From Pseudobdellovibrio sp. (lineage in GTDB: Bacteria; Bdellovibrionota; Bdellovibrionia; Bdellovibrionales; Bdellovibrionaceae): a stretch of DNA of 45,005 bases. Position 1 is the first letter of the stretch. Each line of letters begins with the position of its first letter. The notes below the pieces were generated by a model, which ran no database searches, had not been told where the DNA came from, and was given only the letters and a program-made list of their open reading frames with translations. The position numbers and the translations under genes were made by a program. Positions 1 through 7,560 of the stretch are shown one piece after another. The stretch covers positions 1 to 45,005 of the forward strand of contig JAJFMT010000010.1 of assembly GCA_020696855.1 (NCBI GenBank), given 5' to 3'.

Positions 1-657
1 TCTGACCGTTTACAACTGTTACAACCATTCACAAAATGGAACGGTGAAGATTTCGTAGGTCACTTGGTTTTGGCAAAAGCAAAAGGGAAATGCACAACAG
101 ATCATATCAGCCCGGGCGGAAAATGGCTTAATTACCGCGGTCACTTAGACAATATTTCAAACAACATGCTTTTAGGCGCAGACAACGCGTTTATCGCAGG
201 TGAAATCGGTAAAGGTATAAATCAGTTAACAGGCGAGAAAAAAGAATTCGCTCAGGTTGCACGTGAATACCAAAAAGCAGGAAAAGGCTGGATGATTATC
301 GGCGATGAAAATTACGGTGAAGGTTCTTCGCGCGAACACGCGGCGATGTCTCCGCGCTTTTTAGGCTGCTCTGCGGTTATTACCAAATCATTCGCGCGTA
401 TCCATGAAACGAATTTAAAAAAACAAGGGGTGTTGGCACTTACATTTGCTAACCCTGTTGATTACAACAAGATTCAGGAAAAAGACTTACTGACTATCCG
501 TGGTTTAAAAGATCTGGCTCCGGGTAAGAATTTAACTTTAGAAGCGAAACATGCTGATGGCAGCGTGGATAACATCGAAGTTAAGCACACTTACAATAAC
601 GAGCAGATTAAATGGTTTAAAGCCGGCTCTGCATTGAATCTGATCCGCGGAGTTTAA
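1..657 (+). CDS. acn: Aconitate hydratase, mitochondrial type, C-terminal part (5' end outside window)
   Basis: TCA-cycle 4Fe-4S enzyme converting citrate to isocitrate. The frame is open from base 1 (begins [10 protein letters not shown]) and ends with TAA at 655-657, so the gene is cut by the window edge. The visible part is the swivel domain: [35 protein letters not shown] (the Ser and Arg of SSREH correspond to the catalytic Ser642 and Arg644 of the mitochondrial enzyme), [13 protein letters not shown] and the terminal KAGSALN. These strings follow the mitochondrial aconitase rather than E. coli AcnA or AcnB. The next gene starts one base after the stop, so the two are likely cotranscribed. 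Confidence 0.95.
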   Translation, partial: SDRLQLLQPFTKWNGEDFVGHLVLAKAKGKCTTDHISPGGKWLNYRGHLDNISNNMLLGADNAFIAGEIGKGINQLTGEKKEFAQVAREYQKAGKGWMIIGDENYGEGSSREHAAMSPRFLGCSAVITKSFARIHETNLKKQGVLALTFANPVDYNKIQEKDLLTIRGLKDLAPGKNLTLEAKHADGSVDNIEVKHTYNNEQIKWFKAGSALNLIRGV

Positions 658-658
658 A

Positions 659-1369
659 TTGAAATTATCGGTTTTAGTATTGGTTCTGGGCATGCTGCCG
701 GTTTTAGCACCGGCAGCGGATCTTCATTTAATCGTGGTCAATGGCGTAGCTGAGAAAAGCATCGAACCTAATATGCTGATTTTGCGAATTGAATCCTGGG
801 CAAAATCATCAAATGCCAAAAAAGCGCAGTCGCTTCAGGCTAGTCAGTTTAATAAACTTAAAGACAGCCTGGAAAAATTTAAAATCAAAAAAGAAGATAT
901 TCAAACCGACAGCTATAATGTGTATCCGGAATATTTTTACGATCAAAAAAACCAGACAAATAAAATTGTCGGTTACAGAGTTAGCCATAGTTTTTCAATC
1001 ACTTACCGCAGTGTGGGAACAGCTGGAGATTTTCTTGATCAGATCGTAACAAGTGCGAGTGACATTTCTGGCGTGAACGTCAATGGTGTCTCATGGGATT
1101 CAGACCAAAAGGCTCAAACCGAAAAAGAAATTCTGAAGGAAGCCGTGAAAGCCGCTAAGGAAAGGGCTTCTGAGCTGGCTAAGGCTGCAGGAGTGACAAT
1201 AAAGGCCACTCATAAAATCCAAAATAACTCTGTTACGGTTCAAGCTCCGCAACCAATGATGGAAAAAGCAGCGATGATGATGGCGGACAGATCGGCTCCC
1301 ACTGAACTTTCAAGTGGACAGATAAAAGTCCATGCGGAAGTTCAAATGGAATTTGAAATCAAAGATTAA
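659..1369 (+). CDS. SIMPL domain (DUF541) periplasmic protein
   Basis: A 236-residue exported protein. An N-terminal hydrophobic signal peptide (about residues 1-19, ending APAAD) precedes a SIMPL/DUF541 domain, recognised by the opening VNGVAEKSIEPNMLILRIE strand pair, a K-rich helix around residues 45-80, the QTDSYNVYPEY segment and a final beta strand. Family members (Omp28/BP26, YggE) are periplasmic; some form ring oligomers, and their function is poorly defined. The start is TTG at 659, with GGAG at 649-652 inside the end of the aconitase gene, giving a one-base gap and probable translational coupling. A Met-rich patch (about residues 200-210, MMEKAAMMMAD) is unusual. Confidence 0.85.
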   Translation: MKLSVLVLVLGMLPVLAPAADLHLIVVNGVAEKSIEPNMLILRIESWAKSSNAKKAQSLQASQFNKLKDSLEKFKIKKEDIQTDSYNVYPEYFYDQKNQTNKIVGYRVSHSFSITYRSVGTAGDFLDQIVTSASDISGVNVNGVSWDSDQKAQTEKEILKEAVKAAKERASELAKAAGVTIKATHKIQNNSVTVQAPQPMMEKAAMMMADRSAPTELSSGQIKVHAEVQMEFEIKD

Positions 1370-1390
1370 GAGACTTTTTCATAGCTAGTG

Positions 1391-1425
1391 GCGAAATGTA
1401 AAATTGTTTGCAATTAACATTTCGC
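1391..1425. repeat. Interrupted hairpin between the SIMPL and OB-fold genes
   Basis: The left arm GCGAAATGT (1391-1399) is the exact reverse complement of ACATTTCGC (1417-1425). An inner five-base stem AATTG/CAATT (1402-1406 with 1411-1415) closes a TTTG loop. No T-run follows directly, so it is not a standard intrinsic terminator. It could be a weak terminator for the upstream pair or an operator for the next gene. Confidence 0.5.
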
Positions 1426-1486
1426 GGTGACATATTTTCTGAGTTCATTAAAAACAGTTCAACAAAACAATTTAAGGAGAACTTTT

Positions 1487-1996
1487 ATGAAATCAGTTTC
1501 TTTCGCATTAGTTATCGTTGCTTCTACTGTGGCTTTAGCTGCGGGAACAACAGCAACTACGACAACAACAACGACAACAACAAAAGGTGCAGCAGCAACA
1601 ACACCTGCGGCAACTACGGCAGCGACAACTACAGGCGCGGCTTTGAAACCTGCTGATGCAACTGCAGTTTCTTACGATAAAGTAACTGTAGCAGATGCCG
1701 GCACTCAGAAAACAGTTAAAGGTAAAATCGTAGGAACTCACTGTGAAAAAGACATTTGTTTCCTTAACTTCCATACTGACTACAGAAAATACGTTTCTGT
1801 TGTTGTTAAAGCCGAAGACTTTGCAAAATTTGCAAAAGTTGAAGGTGCAGATATCCAGGCTAAAATGAACTGGTACACGACTCAACCAGGTGTGCAAGTT
1901 ACTGGAACAGTTACAAAATATGAAGGCAAGTCAGGTGCTCGCCCTCAGATCATGGTTACTTCTGCTGACATGATCAGACCTACGACAGCAAATTAA
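1487..1996 (+). CDS. Secreted Thr/Ala-rich protein with OB-fold-like domain
   Basis: A 169-residue protein. The start at ATG 1487 is set by the strong ribosome site AAGGAGA (1474-1480) six bases upstream. Residues 1-19 are a signal peptide ending ALAAG. Residues about 20-50 are a low-complexity Thr/Ala run encoded mainly by ACA/ACG/GCA codons. Residues about 60-165 form a beta-rich domain (VKGKIVGTHCEKDICFLNF, a YRKYVSVVV strand, VQVTGTVTKYEGK, RPQIMVTSADMI) resembling the OB-fold (tRNA_anti/nuclease-linked) pattern in which a GxV strand, an FLNF strand and a GRPQI strand recur. Two Cys in HCEKDIC could form a disulfide. Function unknown; the OB-fold call is by pattern only. Confidence 0.7.
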   Translation: MKSVSFALVIVASTVALAAGTTATTTTTTTTTKGAAATTPAATTAATTTGAALKPADATAVSYDKVTVADAGTQKTVKGKIVGTHCEKDICFLNFHTDYRKYVSVVVKAEDFAKFAKVEGADIQAKMNWYTTQPGVQVTGTVTKYEGKSGARPQIMVTSADMIRPTTAN

Positions 1997-2022
1997 GCTT
2001 TAAGAATTTTCTAAAGTTTGAT

Positions 2023-2066
2023 AAAAATGCCCCCGGCCGGACTTTCGGTTTCAGGGGCATTTTTTT
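2023..2066 (+). terminator. Intrinsic terminator after the OB-fold gene
   Basis: ATGCCCC (2027-2033) pairs with GGGGCAT (2054-2060), followed by six T (2061-2066) and preceded by an A-run (2023-2027). This is a textbook hairpin plus U-tract 27 bases after the stop at 1996. The next start codon (2067) abuts the U-tract. Confidence 0.85.
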
Positions 2067-2621
2067 ATGAAATCCATTCTTTTTACTCTAAGCGTTTTGT
2101 TTGTTCTTCCCGCATTTTCAATGCAGTTAGGTGACCTGGTTATTGGTGGCAATGGCTGCTTTGGTTCGTCGAAGCTGATCCCTGTAAGTAATTCGGATGG
2201 CCGCTACGCTTTACCCATTCGCGCGAAAATAAATAAAAAAGCCGGGGCGGCGTTTGAACGTAAAACCTGTAACCTTCGTTTGCCGGTTAGCCTGAATCCA
2301 AATGAAAAATTACAACTCATCAACTTATCCCAGGTAGTCCGATTAGTTGCCTATAAAGGCGCAGAAGTTAAGACCAGCTTAAGTATGGGTATTGTGGGTT
2401 CATCTTCAACCCCTTTGAACTTTGATATTAAAGTTACCGATGAAGATTCATCTGTTATCGAAAATTTAAAAGCAGATGGCGTTATAGCCGAATCTGCCTG
2501 CGGCAAAAATGCGATGATTACCGGTAATTTGAGTTTGCTTGTAAACGGAAGCAGTGCTCAGGCGTTTGTTTCGACCGGCACTGCTCTTGTGACCTTAAAA
2601 GTTGTGAATTGTAATCAGTAA
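2067..2621 (+). CDS. Secreted DUF4360-like protein
   Basis: A 184-residue exported protein with signal peptide residues 1-18 (MKSILFTLSVLFVLPAFS). The mature part has the GNGC near its start, a central KTCNLRLPVSL strand and paired Cys (ESACGK, VVNCNQ), a layout close to DUF4360 secreted proteins, where a Gly-Cys motif and a central Cys-x-hydrophobic strand are typical. The family has no defined function. The ATG is the first base triplet after the preceding terminator's T-run; the only ribosome-site-like bases are AGGGG (2053-2057), which lie in that hairpin's 3' arm. A promoter would have to lie within the upstream gene, or expression depends on read-through. Confidence 0.65.
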   Translation: MKSILFTLSVLFVLPAFSMQLGDLVIGGNGCFGSSKLIPVSNSDGRYALPIRAKINKKAGAAFERKTCNLRLPVSLNPNEKLQLINLSQVVRLVAYKGAEVKTSLSMGIVGSSSTPLNFDIKVTDEDSSVIENLKADGVIAESACGKNAMITGNLSLLVNGSSAQAFVSTGTALVTLKVVNCNQ

Positions 2622-2633
2622 TTATTTTTAATA

Positions 2634-3890
2634 CTATCTGTTAACCAGGATACTGCCTTTTGAGTTTTCAACGTTACGGCAAACTGAATCACCGATAACT
2701 GCAAGTACACCACGAATATCAGAACAGCTGTCTACTTTTGTGTTTTTAAGAACAACTGCACCTCGGTGATTTTTTAAATCTTTAACTTCAGAGTTTACGA
2801 TTGAAAGCATACCGCGTGTATCTTCAACTTTATCGATAGCCATGTTACAGATGATTAAGTGACCGCGAACATCTTCAACGCTGTCTAAGCGAGATTTGCC
2901 GATAGTATCCGGAGAGATAACTGTAAAGCCGCGGATACCGAAGACTGACAAGAAGTTGTTAAGCAGGTTGATCGCTTTTTTCTGTTTTGCACTCATAGAA
3001 CAAACTGCATCCGGATCAACGACTTCGTCATCTTTAACGTGGCACTTAGGTTTATCGTTACCAGAGCTAAAAGATACGGCGCTGGCAGAAGATTTGTTTT
3101 TACCATTACCTTTGTCACCCGTAACGCCATGGCCTTTACCATTGCATGATTTTTCGATTGTTTCTTTTTTCTCTTGAGCCCACTCAACGCATTTGTCATC
3201 GTCATCGCTGCCCGGAGGGTTTGTAACAACAGGAGGCAAAGACGGAGGTTGTGAAACCGGAGGTTCAGAAACCACTGGCGGTTGAGAAGTCGGAGGTTGT
3301 GAAACTGGCGGCTCAGAAACAACCGGCGGCTGTGAAGTCGGCGGCTGAGAAACCGGAGGTTCAGAAACCACTGGCGGTTCAGAAGTTGGAGGCTGTGAAA
3401 CTGGCGGCTCAGAAACAACTGGTGGTTGTGATGTTGGAGGTTCGCTAACCGGAGGCTGAGATGTAGGAGGTTCTGAAGATGGCGGCTCAGAAACTACAGG
3501 AGGCGTGCTAGGGCCACCATTACCCGGGTTTGAAGGGTCAACGTTGTTATCATCGTTGCCGTTACCATTGTTATTGTCATTACCAGGAGGATTAGAAGTA
3601 GTCGGAGGCTCTGATACCGGTGGTTGTGAAACTGGAGGTTCAGATACCGGTGGATTCATAACAGGCTCATCAGGAGTACCGCTAGAGTCATTATTGTCAT
3701 CAGAAGGCGGAGCTGGCGGCTGGTTAACCGGAGTTTCACTATTATTAGGTAACTCGTCAGTGCTGAATCCGGCGTTATTACCTGATTCATCTACACCTTG
3801 GATTTTAATTTTATTACAAGATTGAAAACCAACTACGATTGATAAAATCAACAGAGGCTTCAGATTAATTGTATGTACGATTGATTTCAT
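2634..3890 (-). CDS. Pro-rich repeat lipoprotein with C-terminal beta-solenoid-like repeats
   Basis: A 418-residue surface or periplasmic lipoprotein. The start ATG at 3890 is preferred over the ATG at 3911 because CAGGTGGG precedes it by about six bases. The signal ends in a lipobox (GFQSC, Cys about residue 25). Then follow an acidic Asn/Asp-rich stretch, about 170 residues of SEPPVSQPP/TSQPPVV repeats, a Lys/Gly-rich segment with four Cys, and a C-terminal region (about 2637-2936) of repeated RGxLxIxN units, three of them exactly 17 residues long. That periodicity suggests a small beta-solenoid. It resembles no family I recognise. The Pro-rich part is probably an extended spacer that holds the C-terminal domain away from the membrane. 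Confidence 0.8.
   Translation of the reverse strand: MKSIVHTINLKPLLILSIVVGFQSCNKIKIQGVDESGNNAGFSTDELPNNSETPVNQPPAPPSDDNNDSSGTPDEPVMNPPVSEPPVSQPPVSEPPTTSNPPGNDNNNGNGNDDNNVDPSNPGNGGPSTPPVVSEPPSSEPPTSQPPVSEPPTSQPPVVSEPPVSQPPTSEPPVVSEPPVSQPPTSQPPVVSEPPVSQPPTSQPPVVSEPPVSQPPSLPPVVTNPPGSDDDDKCVEWAQEKKETIEKSCNGKGHGVTGDKGNGKNKSSASAVSFSSGNDKPKCHVKDDEVVDPDAVCSMSAKQKKAINLLNNFLSVFGIRGFTVISPDTIGKSRLDSVEDVRGHLIICNMAIDKVEDTRGMLSIVNSEVKDLKNHRGAVVLKNTKVDSCSDIRGVLAVIGDSVCRNVENSKGSILVNR
3240..3520 (-). repeat. Coding tandem repeat, about 48 bp (SEPPVSQPPTSQPPVV)
   Basis: Within the Pro-rich lipoprotein gene the 16-residue unit SEPPVSQPPTSQPPVV recurs several times with near-identical codons, followed at lower similarity by units up to about 3660. 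The similarity at DNA level makes the array prone to slippage and copy-number change. It is coding in the lipoprotein frame and not a CRISPR array. Confidence 0.75.
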
Positions 3891-4003
3891 TGTTCCCACC
3901 TGAGTAGACATTAAAGCAAGTGGCGTGCCCTGTTAAAACGCCGCAGGTGAGAGTTGAAGTTCTACAACTGTTTAACTTTTAAAATTTAACTAGAAGGTCG
4001 ACG

Positions 4004-4034
4004 TTTAGGAATGAGACGAAATCTCATTCCTAAA
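4004..4034 (-). terminator. 13-bp perfect hairpin after the barrel/TPR operon
   Basis: TTTAGGAATGAGA (4004-4016) and TCTCATTCCTAAA (4022-4034) form a perfect 13-bp stem around CGAAA, nine bases beyond the stop codon of the minus-strand gene ending at 4043. No T-run follows on the minus strand, so termination or transcript-end protection is inferred from position. Confidence 0.55.
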
Positions 4035-4042
4035 TCATTTTA

Positions 4043-4819
4043 TTAAAGAAGAACTGATAGATTGGCGCTTAGGTACTGGTTGAACTGTAACTTATCTGAG
4101 AAATCAGACTCACGAGGGTTCGGTTGTGTCGATCTTATGTTGACTGAAGTTGGGTCAACTCCTTGTGCCACGCTGAGACCGTATGTAATACCGATCGCGA
4201 ACATCTTACTGAGAAAGAATGACTGTGTAACGCCGGCTTGGATGAACGGTTTATCGGCTGTCCCGATTCGTTGCAAACCTGCGTCTGCATCTAAACGAGT
4301 CGTTGCAGGGATAACTGCATTTTTAGCGAAGCTCATTTTACCGTAATAAAAGGTATAGCCGAAAGATAAGAAGTGAGCTGAAGTCGGCGCAGGGGCTCTT
4401 TCAAACTCAAGCTGTGCAGATCCTTCATAAAGCTGCTGAGAGTAGTCGGTTCTTCCGCCGAAGCGTGATCTTAAACCCATACCGAAAGAATAGTCCTCGT
4501 TCGTGTGATATGAAAATCTGCCCAGGACGTAGTTTGAATTCACGATAGGTTCATCAAGCACTGACCCGACCGATGCGGTCAGCATAAACTTTTTTGTGAA
4601 TTTGATTTTTTTGTTAATAACGCTTTGAAGAGTATCAGTTTTAGGAACAACCGATTCTCCCGGAAGCTCATCTTCATCGATTTTTACTTCTTGTGGCGGG
4701 GGAGCGTCTTCCTGTTCAGGCTGTTCCTGAATCTCAGTATCACTCGACTGAGCGAGTGCAGGCTGAACCAGGCACGCCACTAATAACAACGCTAATAAGC
4801 TTTTCATTTTAGTACTCAT
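4043..4819 (-). CDS. Outer-membrane beta-barrel protein, OMP_myx_plus-like (second copy)
   Basis: A 258-residue exported protein. I place the start at ATG 4819, overlapping the stop of the gene before it; an in-frame ATG at 4807 starts directly at the signal peptide MKSLLALLL but has no ribosome site. After a signal peptide ending ALA comes a Gln/Glu/Pro-rich acidic linker, then alternating beta strands (LTASVGSVLDEPI, YVLGRFSYHTNEDYSFGMGL, FLSFGYTFYYGKM) ending in the hydrophobic ANLSVLL typical of a barrel C-terminus. The VLDEP...YHTNEDYSFG segment matches the pattern of the barrel at 6648-7484. Such barrels occur in myxobacteria and Bdellovibrio, some in gliding (Glt) loci. A role in motility is inference only. 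Confidence 0.7.
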   Translation of the reverse strand: MSTKMKSLLALLLVACLVQPALAQSSDTEIQEQPEQEDAPPPQEVKIDEDELPGESVVPKTDTLQSVINKKIKFTKKFMLTASVGSVLDEPIVNSNYVLGRFSYHTNEDYSFGMGLRSRFGGRTDYSQQLYEGSAQLEFERAPAPTSAHFLSFGYTFYYGKMSFAKNAVIPATTRLDADAGLQRIGTADKPFIQAGVTQSFFLSKMFAIGITYGLSVAQGVDPTSVNIRSTQPNPRESDFSDKLQFNQYLSANLSVLL

Positions 4820-5120
4820 TAAAAAGACCTTTGTTGGCATCAATTTCTTCAATGAAATTGGTTCTCTTGTTGAATAACTCTTTATATTTGATCATTTTGC
4901 GCGAGTTGATGAAAGATGCATCCGGTACATCGTAGGCACCCATAACTGTTTCGTTCTCGTAATCAAGTTTGATTTTCTTTTTTGCCGTAGAGGCCGCCGG
5001 TTTTTTCGGAGCTGTCTGAGCCGGCTGCGTTTGCGCCGGAGTTCGCGACGTTTGTGCGAAACCAAATGAAGCGGTCAAGAACGATACGGATAATGCGATT
5101 AAAATATTATTCTTGTTCAC
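4809..5120 (-). CDS. Small secreted protein of the barrel/TPR operon
   Basis: A 103-residue protein with a signal peptide (about residues 1-22, ending GFA), a Gln/Thr/Pro/Ala-Lys linker (residues 23-50) and a conserved-looking C-terminal part (KIKLDYENETVMGAYDVP, then a helix with NSRKMIKYKELFNKR). The GTG start at 5120 has AGGAG about ten bases upstream and overlaps the end of the TPR gene by 14 bases; its stop overlaps the following barrel gene. I do not recognise the family. Position suggests a periplasmic partner of the two barrels and the TPR protein. Confidence 0.65.
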   Translation of the reverse strand: MNKNNILIALSVSFLTASFGFAQTSRTPAQTQPAQTAPKKPAASTAKKKIKLDYENETVMGAYDVPDASFINSRKMIKYKELFNKRTNFIEEIDANKGLFNEY

Positions 5121-6642
5121 AGCGATTTTCTCCTAAGTACTGATAGTTTCCGATTTCATCGATCCAGAATTCACCCTGGAACGGCCAGTAGCGGTAACCA
5201 TTTTTAATATAGAAACTGCGGTTTTGATCTTCAGCTGTTGTTGATCTTTCGTCTTTTGCGATTTTAAGTCTCAGCTGACTTTTCTTTGCTTCAAGAATCT
5301 CGTAGTTCACGAACTTGATCTGTTGATTGTAGTACATGATGTTTTTTTCCAGAGACAAAATAACCTGATTGTACTTAGTTGCTAACTGGCTCTTGAAGTA
5401 ATTTAAGCGGCCCGCGTAGATCTTATCCAGGAACGGATTAAGAAGTGTGTTTTGGCCACCGAAGAACCGTTTTGCGTTCTTTTGTTCATCACGAACCATA
5501 ATGAAAGTGTCGTAAAGACCTTTCATGCGGTAGTCCTTCAGAACTGAGCGTGTAACCTTGAACGGGATTTTACCACGGTAAGTATTCAAAGCAGCAGTGG
5601 CATTAGGGCCTTCGCTTTTCAGGATTTCAGTTGCGAAGTTGATCTCAGCAATGGCATCAGCAACTGTGATTGTTTGAGCTGTCCAGTTCGCTAACACTTC
5701 TAAAGTATTTTCGTAATTGTCGTTAAACGCTTTAACTGCTTTTTCAGCCTCGTCAAACTGGCACATGTAATTCAGCAAGATGGCTCGAAGGACAAGTGAT
5801 TCAGGTTCGAAGTAATTTTCATAGTAGGGCGTGTGAAGAGTTTGAATAACACTCAATGCAGATTTCACTTTACCGATTTGCAGGTAAGTCCAGCCGAGCT
5901 CAGTTAAGCTTTCACGGTAAGCTGAGTTGTCTTTTGAGATACCGCGGTAGTACTCAGCAGCATCATCAAAGTTTTTACCCTGGTAGTAGGCACGAGCTAA
6001 ATTCAGAATCGTGTAACCTTTTTTAGTATTGTAGTTAGGCTTTTTAGCATAAACGCCCATCAGCTTTTGATAAGCATCTACCGCCGCTTGCGTTTCGTTC
6101 TTTTTCAGATAGCAAAGCGCGAGCAAGTTAAGAGAGGATTCATTGTTCGGATTTTTTTCGATCGACTTTTTCAGGTAGGTAATAGCCTGATCTAAAAGAC
6201 CTTTTTCAAAGCTGACTGAGGCCAGTTTGAAGTAATACACGTCAACTGCCAGCTTTTCTAAATCGCTGATTTGCATTTTTGACATAACGTAATCAAGAAT
6301 GTGCTGGTCGCCAAGGCGGTTAGAAACGGCAATCAGCTTTTCCATGGCTTTTGATTTGTATTTTTTAGAATTGGCTCTGATTACTTTAATCATCGGGTAA
6401 CTGCTGGCTTGATAAAGCTTTAAGTTGTAAAGCGAAAGTCCCAGGTAGTAGTTGGCCTGATCAAGCAGGTCATCTTTAAACTGCGTGCCGTTACTGATGT
6501 TGTGAAAGGTGATGGCAGCAGCTACATAGTTGCCTTGCTGGTAATACTTCACACCTTGCTTAAGCTGCGTGATGTTGGCGTAAGCCAGCGAAGAAACCAG
6601 GGATGAAACGATAAAACTAAGTAATAAATTTTTAAATTTCAT
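5107..6642 (-). CDS. Exported TPR-repeat protein
   Basis: A 511-residue protein with signal peptide residues 1-22 (ending AYA), followed by tetratricopeptide units across about residues 25-260: KQGVKYYQQGNYVAAAITF, a LYNLKLYQAS unit, AITYLKKSIEKNPNNESSL, ALCYLKKNETQAAVDAYQ, ARAYYQGKNFDDAAEYYRG and LGWTYLQIGKVKSALSV. The C-terminal 150 residues are helical and charged (YFKSQLATKYNQVILSLEKN, with likely coiled coil) and end in an aromatic YRYWPFQGEFWIDEIGNYQ. TPR proteins are scaffolds; here it sits between two barrels in one operon, which is the arrangement seen for TPR proteins in gliding-type envelope complexes. The start lies five bases after the upstream barrel stop. Confidence 0.8.
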   Translation of the reverse strand: MKFKNLLLSFIVSSLVSSLAYANITQLKQGVKYYQQGNYVAAAITFHNISNGTQFKDDLLDQANYYLGLSLYNLKLYQASSYPMIKVIRANSKKYKSKAMEKLIAVSNRLGDQHILDYVMSKMQISDLEKLAVDVYYFKLASVSFEKGLLDQAITYLKKSIEKNPNNESSLNLLALCYLKKNETQAAVDAYQKLMGVYAKKPNYNTKKGYTILNLARAYYQGKNFDDAAEYYRGISKDNSAYRESLTELGWTYLQIGKVKSALSVIQTLHTPYYENYFEPESLVLRAILLNYMCQFDEAEKAVKAFNDNYENTLEVLANWTAQTITVADAIAEINFATEILKSEGPNATAALNTYRGKIPFKVTRSVLKDYRMKGLYDTFIMVRDEQKNAKRFFGGQNTLLNPFLDKIYAGRLNYFKSQLATKYNQVILSLEKNIMYYNQQIKFVNYEILEAKKSQLRLKIAKDERSTTAEDQNRSFYIKNGYRYWPFQGEFWIDEIGNYQYLGENRCEQE

Positions 6643-6647
6643 AGATG

Positions 6648-7484
6648 TTACCGGTAAGTTGGTTTAGGCCAGAACATGCAGTAGGCCACGGTTAAAAGCA
6701 TTGAGTTGTTGGATTGATCTTGGTTGTTGATATTTTTTGTCGTGTAGAAGTACCAGTTCAGGTTGATATCCAGAGCTGATGAACGCGTCAATGAAATCAA
6801 CTGACCTAAGCCGACCGTCATCGCTGTGCTGACAGCATTGGATTGGTTCGTAATCTGAGAAACTCCGCCCTGCATGTAAAGCTCAAACGGAATAACTTTT
6901 TTATTCAATAAAGACCACTTCCCGTAAACCGGAGTGAACAGAACATTGATTCCGTAAGTGTTTTTTAACGTCACAAGATTTTCGATATTTACCAGCTGAA
7001 CATCGCGGATGTTTTGCGCGTAACTGTTGCGGCTTGAGTTCAGATAAGTTCCGGTGATTCCGGCGCCCCAGGTTTCATTGAAGTAGTAAGCAACCCCTAA
7101 GCCCAGGCCGATGTTTGAGTAAAACACATCGTTCGTTACTGAAGATAAACCCAGCTTCAGTTGCGTGCGGTTTGACTTCGGCATGTAATTTCGCTGAACG
7201 ATACTGTAATCGTTGTAAGATTCCTGCGAAATAACTTTCGAGTAATCTGAGATGTTCAGTTTTTTAAGTTCTTTTTGGGTTAACGGCTTGCTGATAACTT
7301 CATTTGAAGATTCCGCCGGCTGGTCGTCGCCCGCACTTTGTTGCAACAACTCATCGACTTCTTTCACCGTATTGGAATCCAATCGGGAAGCTGCGTCTTT
7401 GTTTGTGCTCTGTGCAAAAACTTTTGGTTGAATAAAAATAACAACGGCTAAGATGCTGATTAAAATGGTTTTTTGTGTTTTCAC
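6648..7484 (-). CDS. Outer-membrane beta-barrel protein, OMP_myx_plus-like (first copy)
   Basis: A 278-residue exported protein starting at GTG 7484. A signal peptide ends at VFAQ (about residue 25); a Ser/Asp/Gln linker follows to about residue 85, then the barrel: SIVQRNYMPKSNRTQLKLGL, TNDVFYSNIGLGLGVAYYF, NETWGAGITGTYL and later amphipathic strands. The order 'xxVQRxYxxKxxR...ND.F...GLGxxYYFNExWG' fits the OMP_myx_plus (TIGR04565) description as I remember it. It is first in a minus-strand operon with the TPR protein, small protein and second barrel. The barrel assignment is firm; the precise family is less so. Confidence 0.75.
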   Translation of the reverse strand: MKTQKTILISILAVVIFIQPKVFAQSTNKDAASRLDSNTVKEVDELLQQSAGDDQPAESSNEVISKPLTQKELKKLNISDYSKVISQESYNDYSIVQRNYMPKSNRTQLKLGLSSVTNDVFYSNIGLGLGVAYYFNETWGAGITGTYLNSSRNSYAQNIRDVQLVNIENLVTLKNTYGINVLFTPVYGKWSLLNKKVIPFELYMQGGVSQITNQSNAVSTAMTVGLGQLISLTRSSALDINLNWYFYTTKNINNQDQSNNSMLLTVAYCMFWPKPTYR

Positions 7485-7560
7485 GCCATCAGGCTATCTG
7501 AAAAACTAATATTTATCTATTGTTTTTTGACGTATCGGGTTGCCGCTTCAGGCCTAAGAA

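Noticed and set aside
2993..3418. Long alternative-frame ORFs over the Pro-rich gene (both strands)
   Set aside because: They are by-products of the repeated codons of the real frame and have no start context or plausible composition.
3240..3520. Regular short repeats that could be mistaken for a CRISPR array
   Set aside because: The periodicity is 48 bases without unique spacers and is in frame with the Pro-rich lipoprotein.
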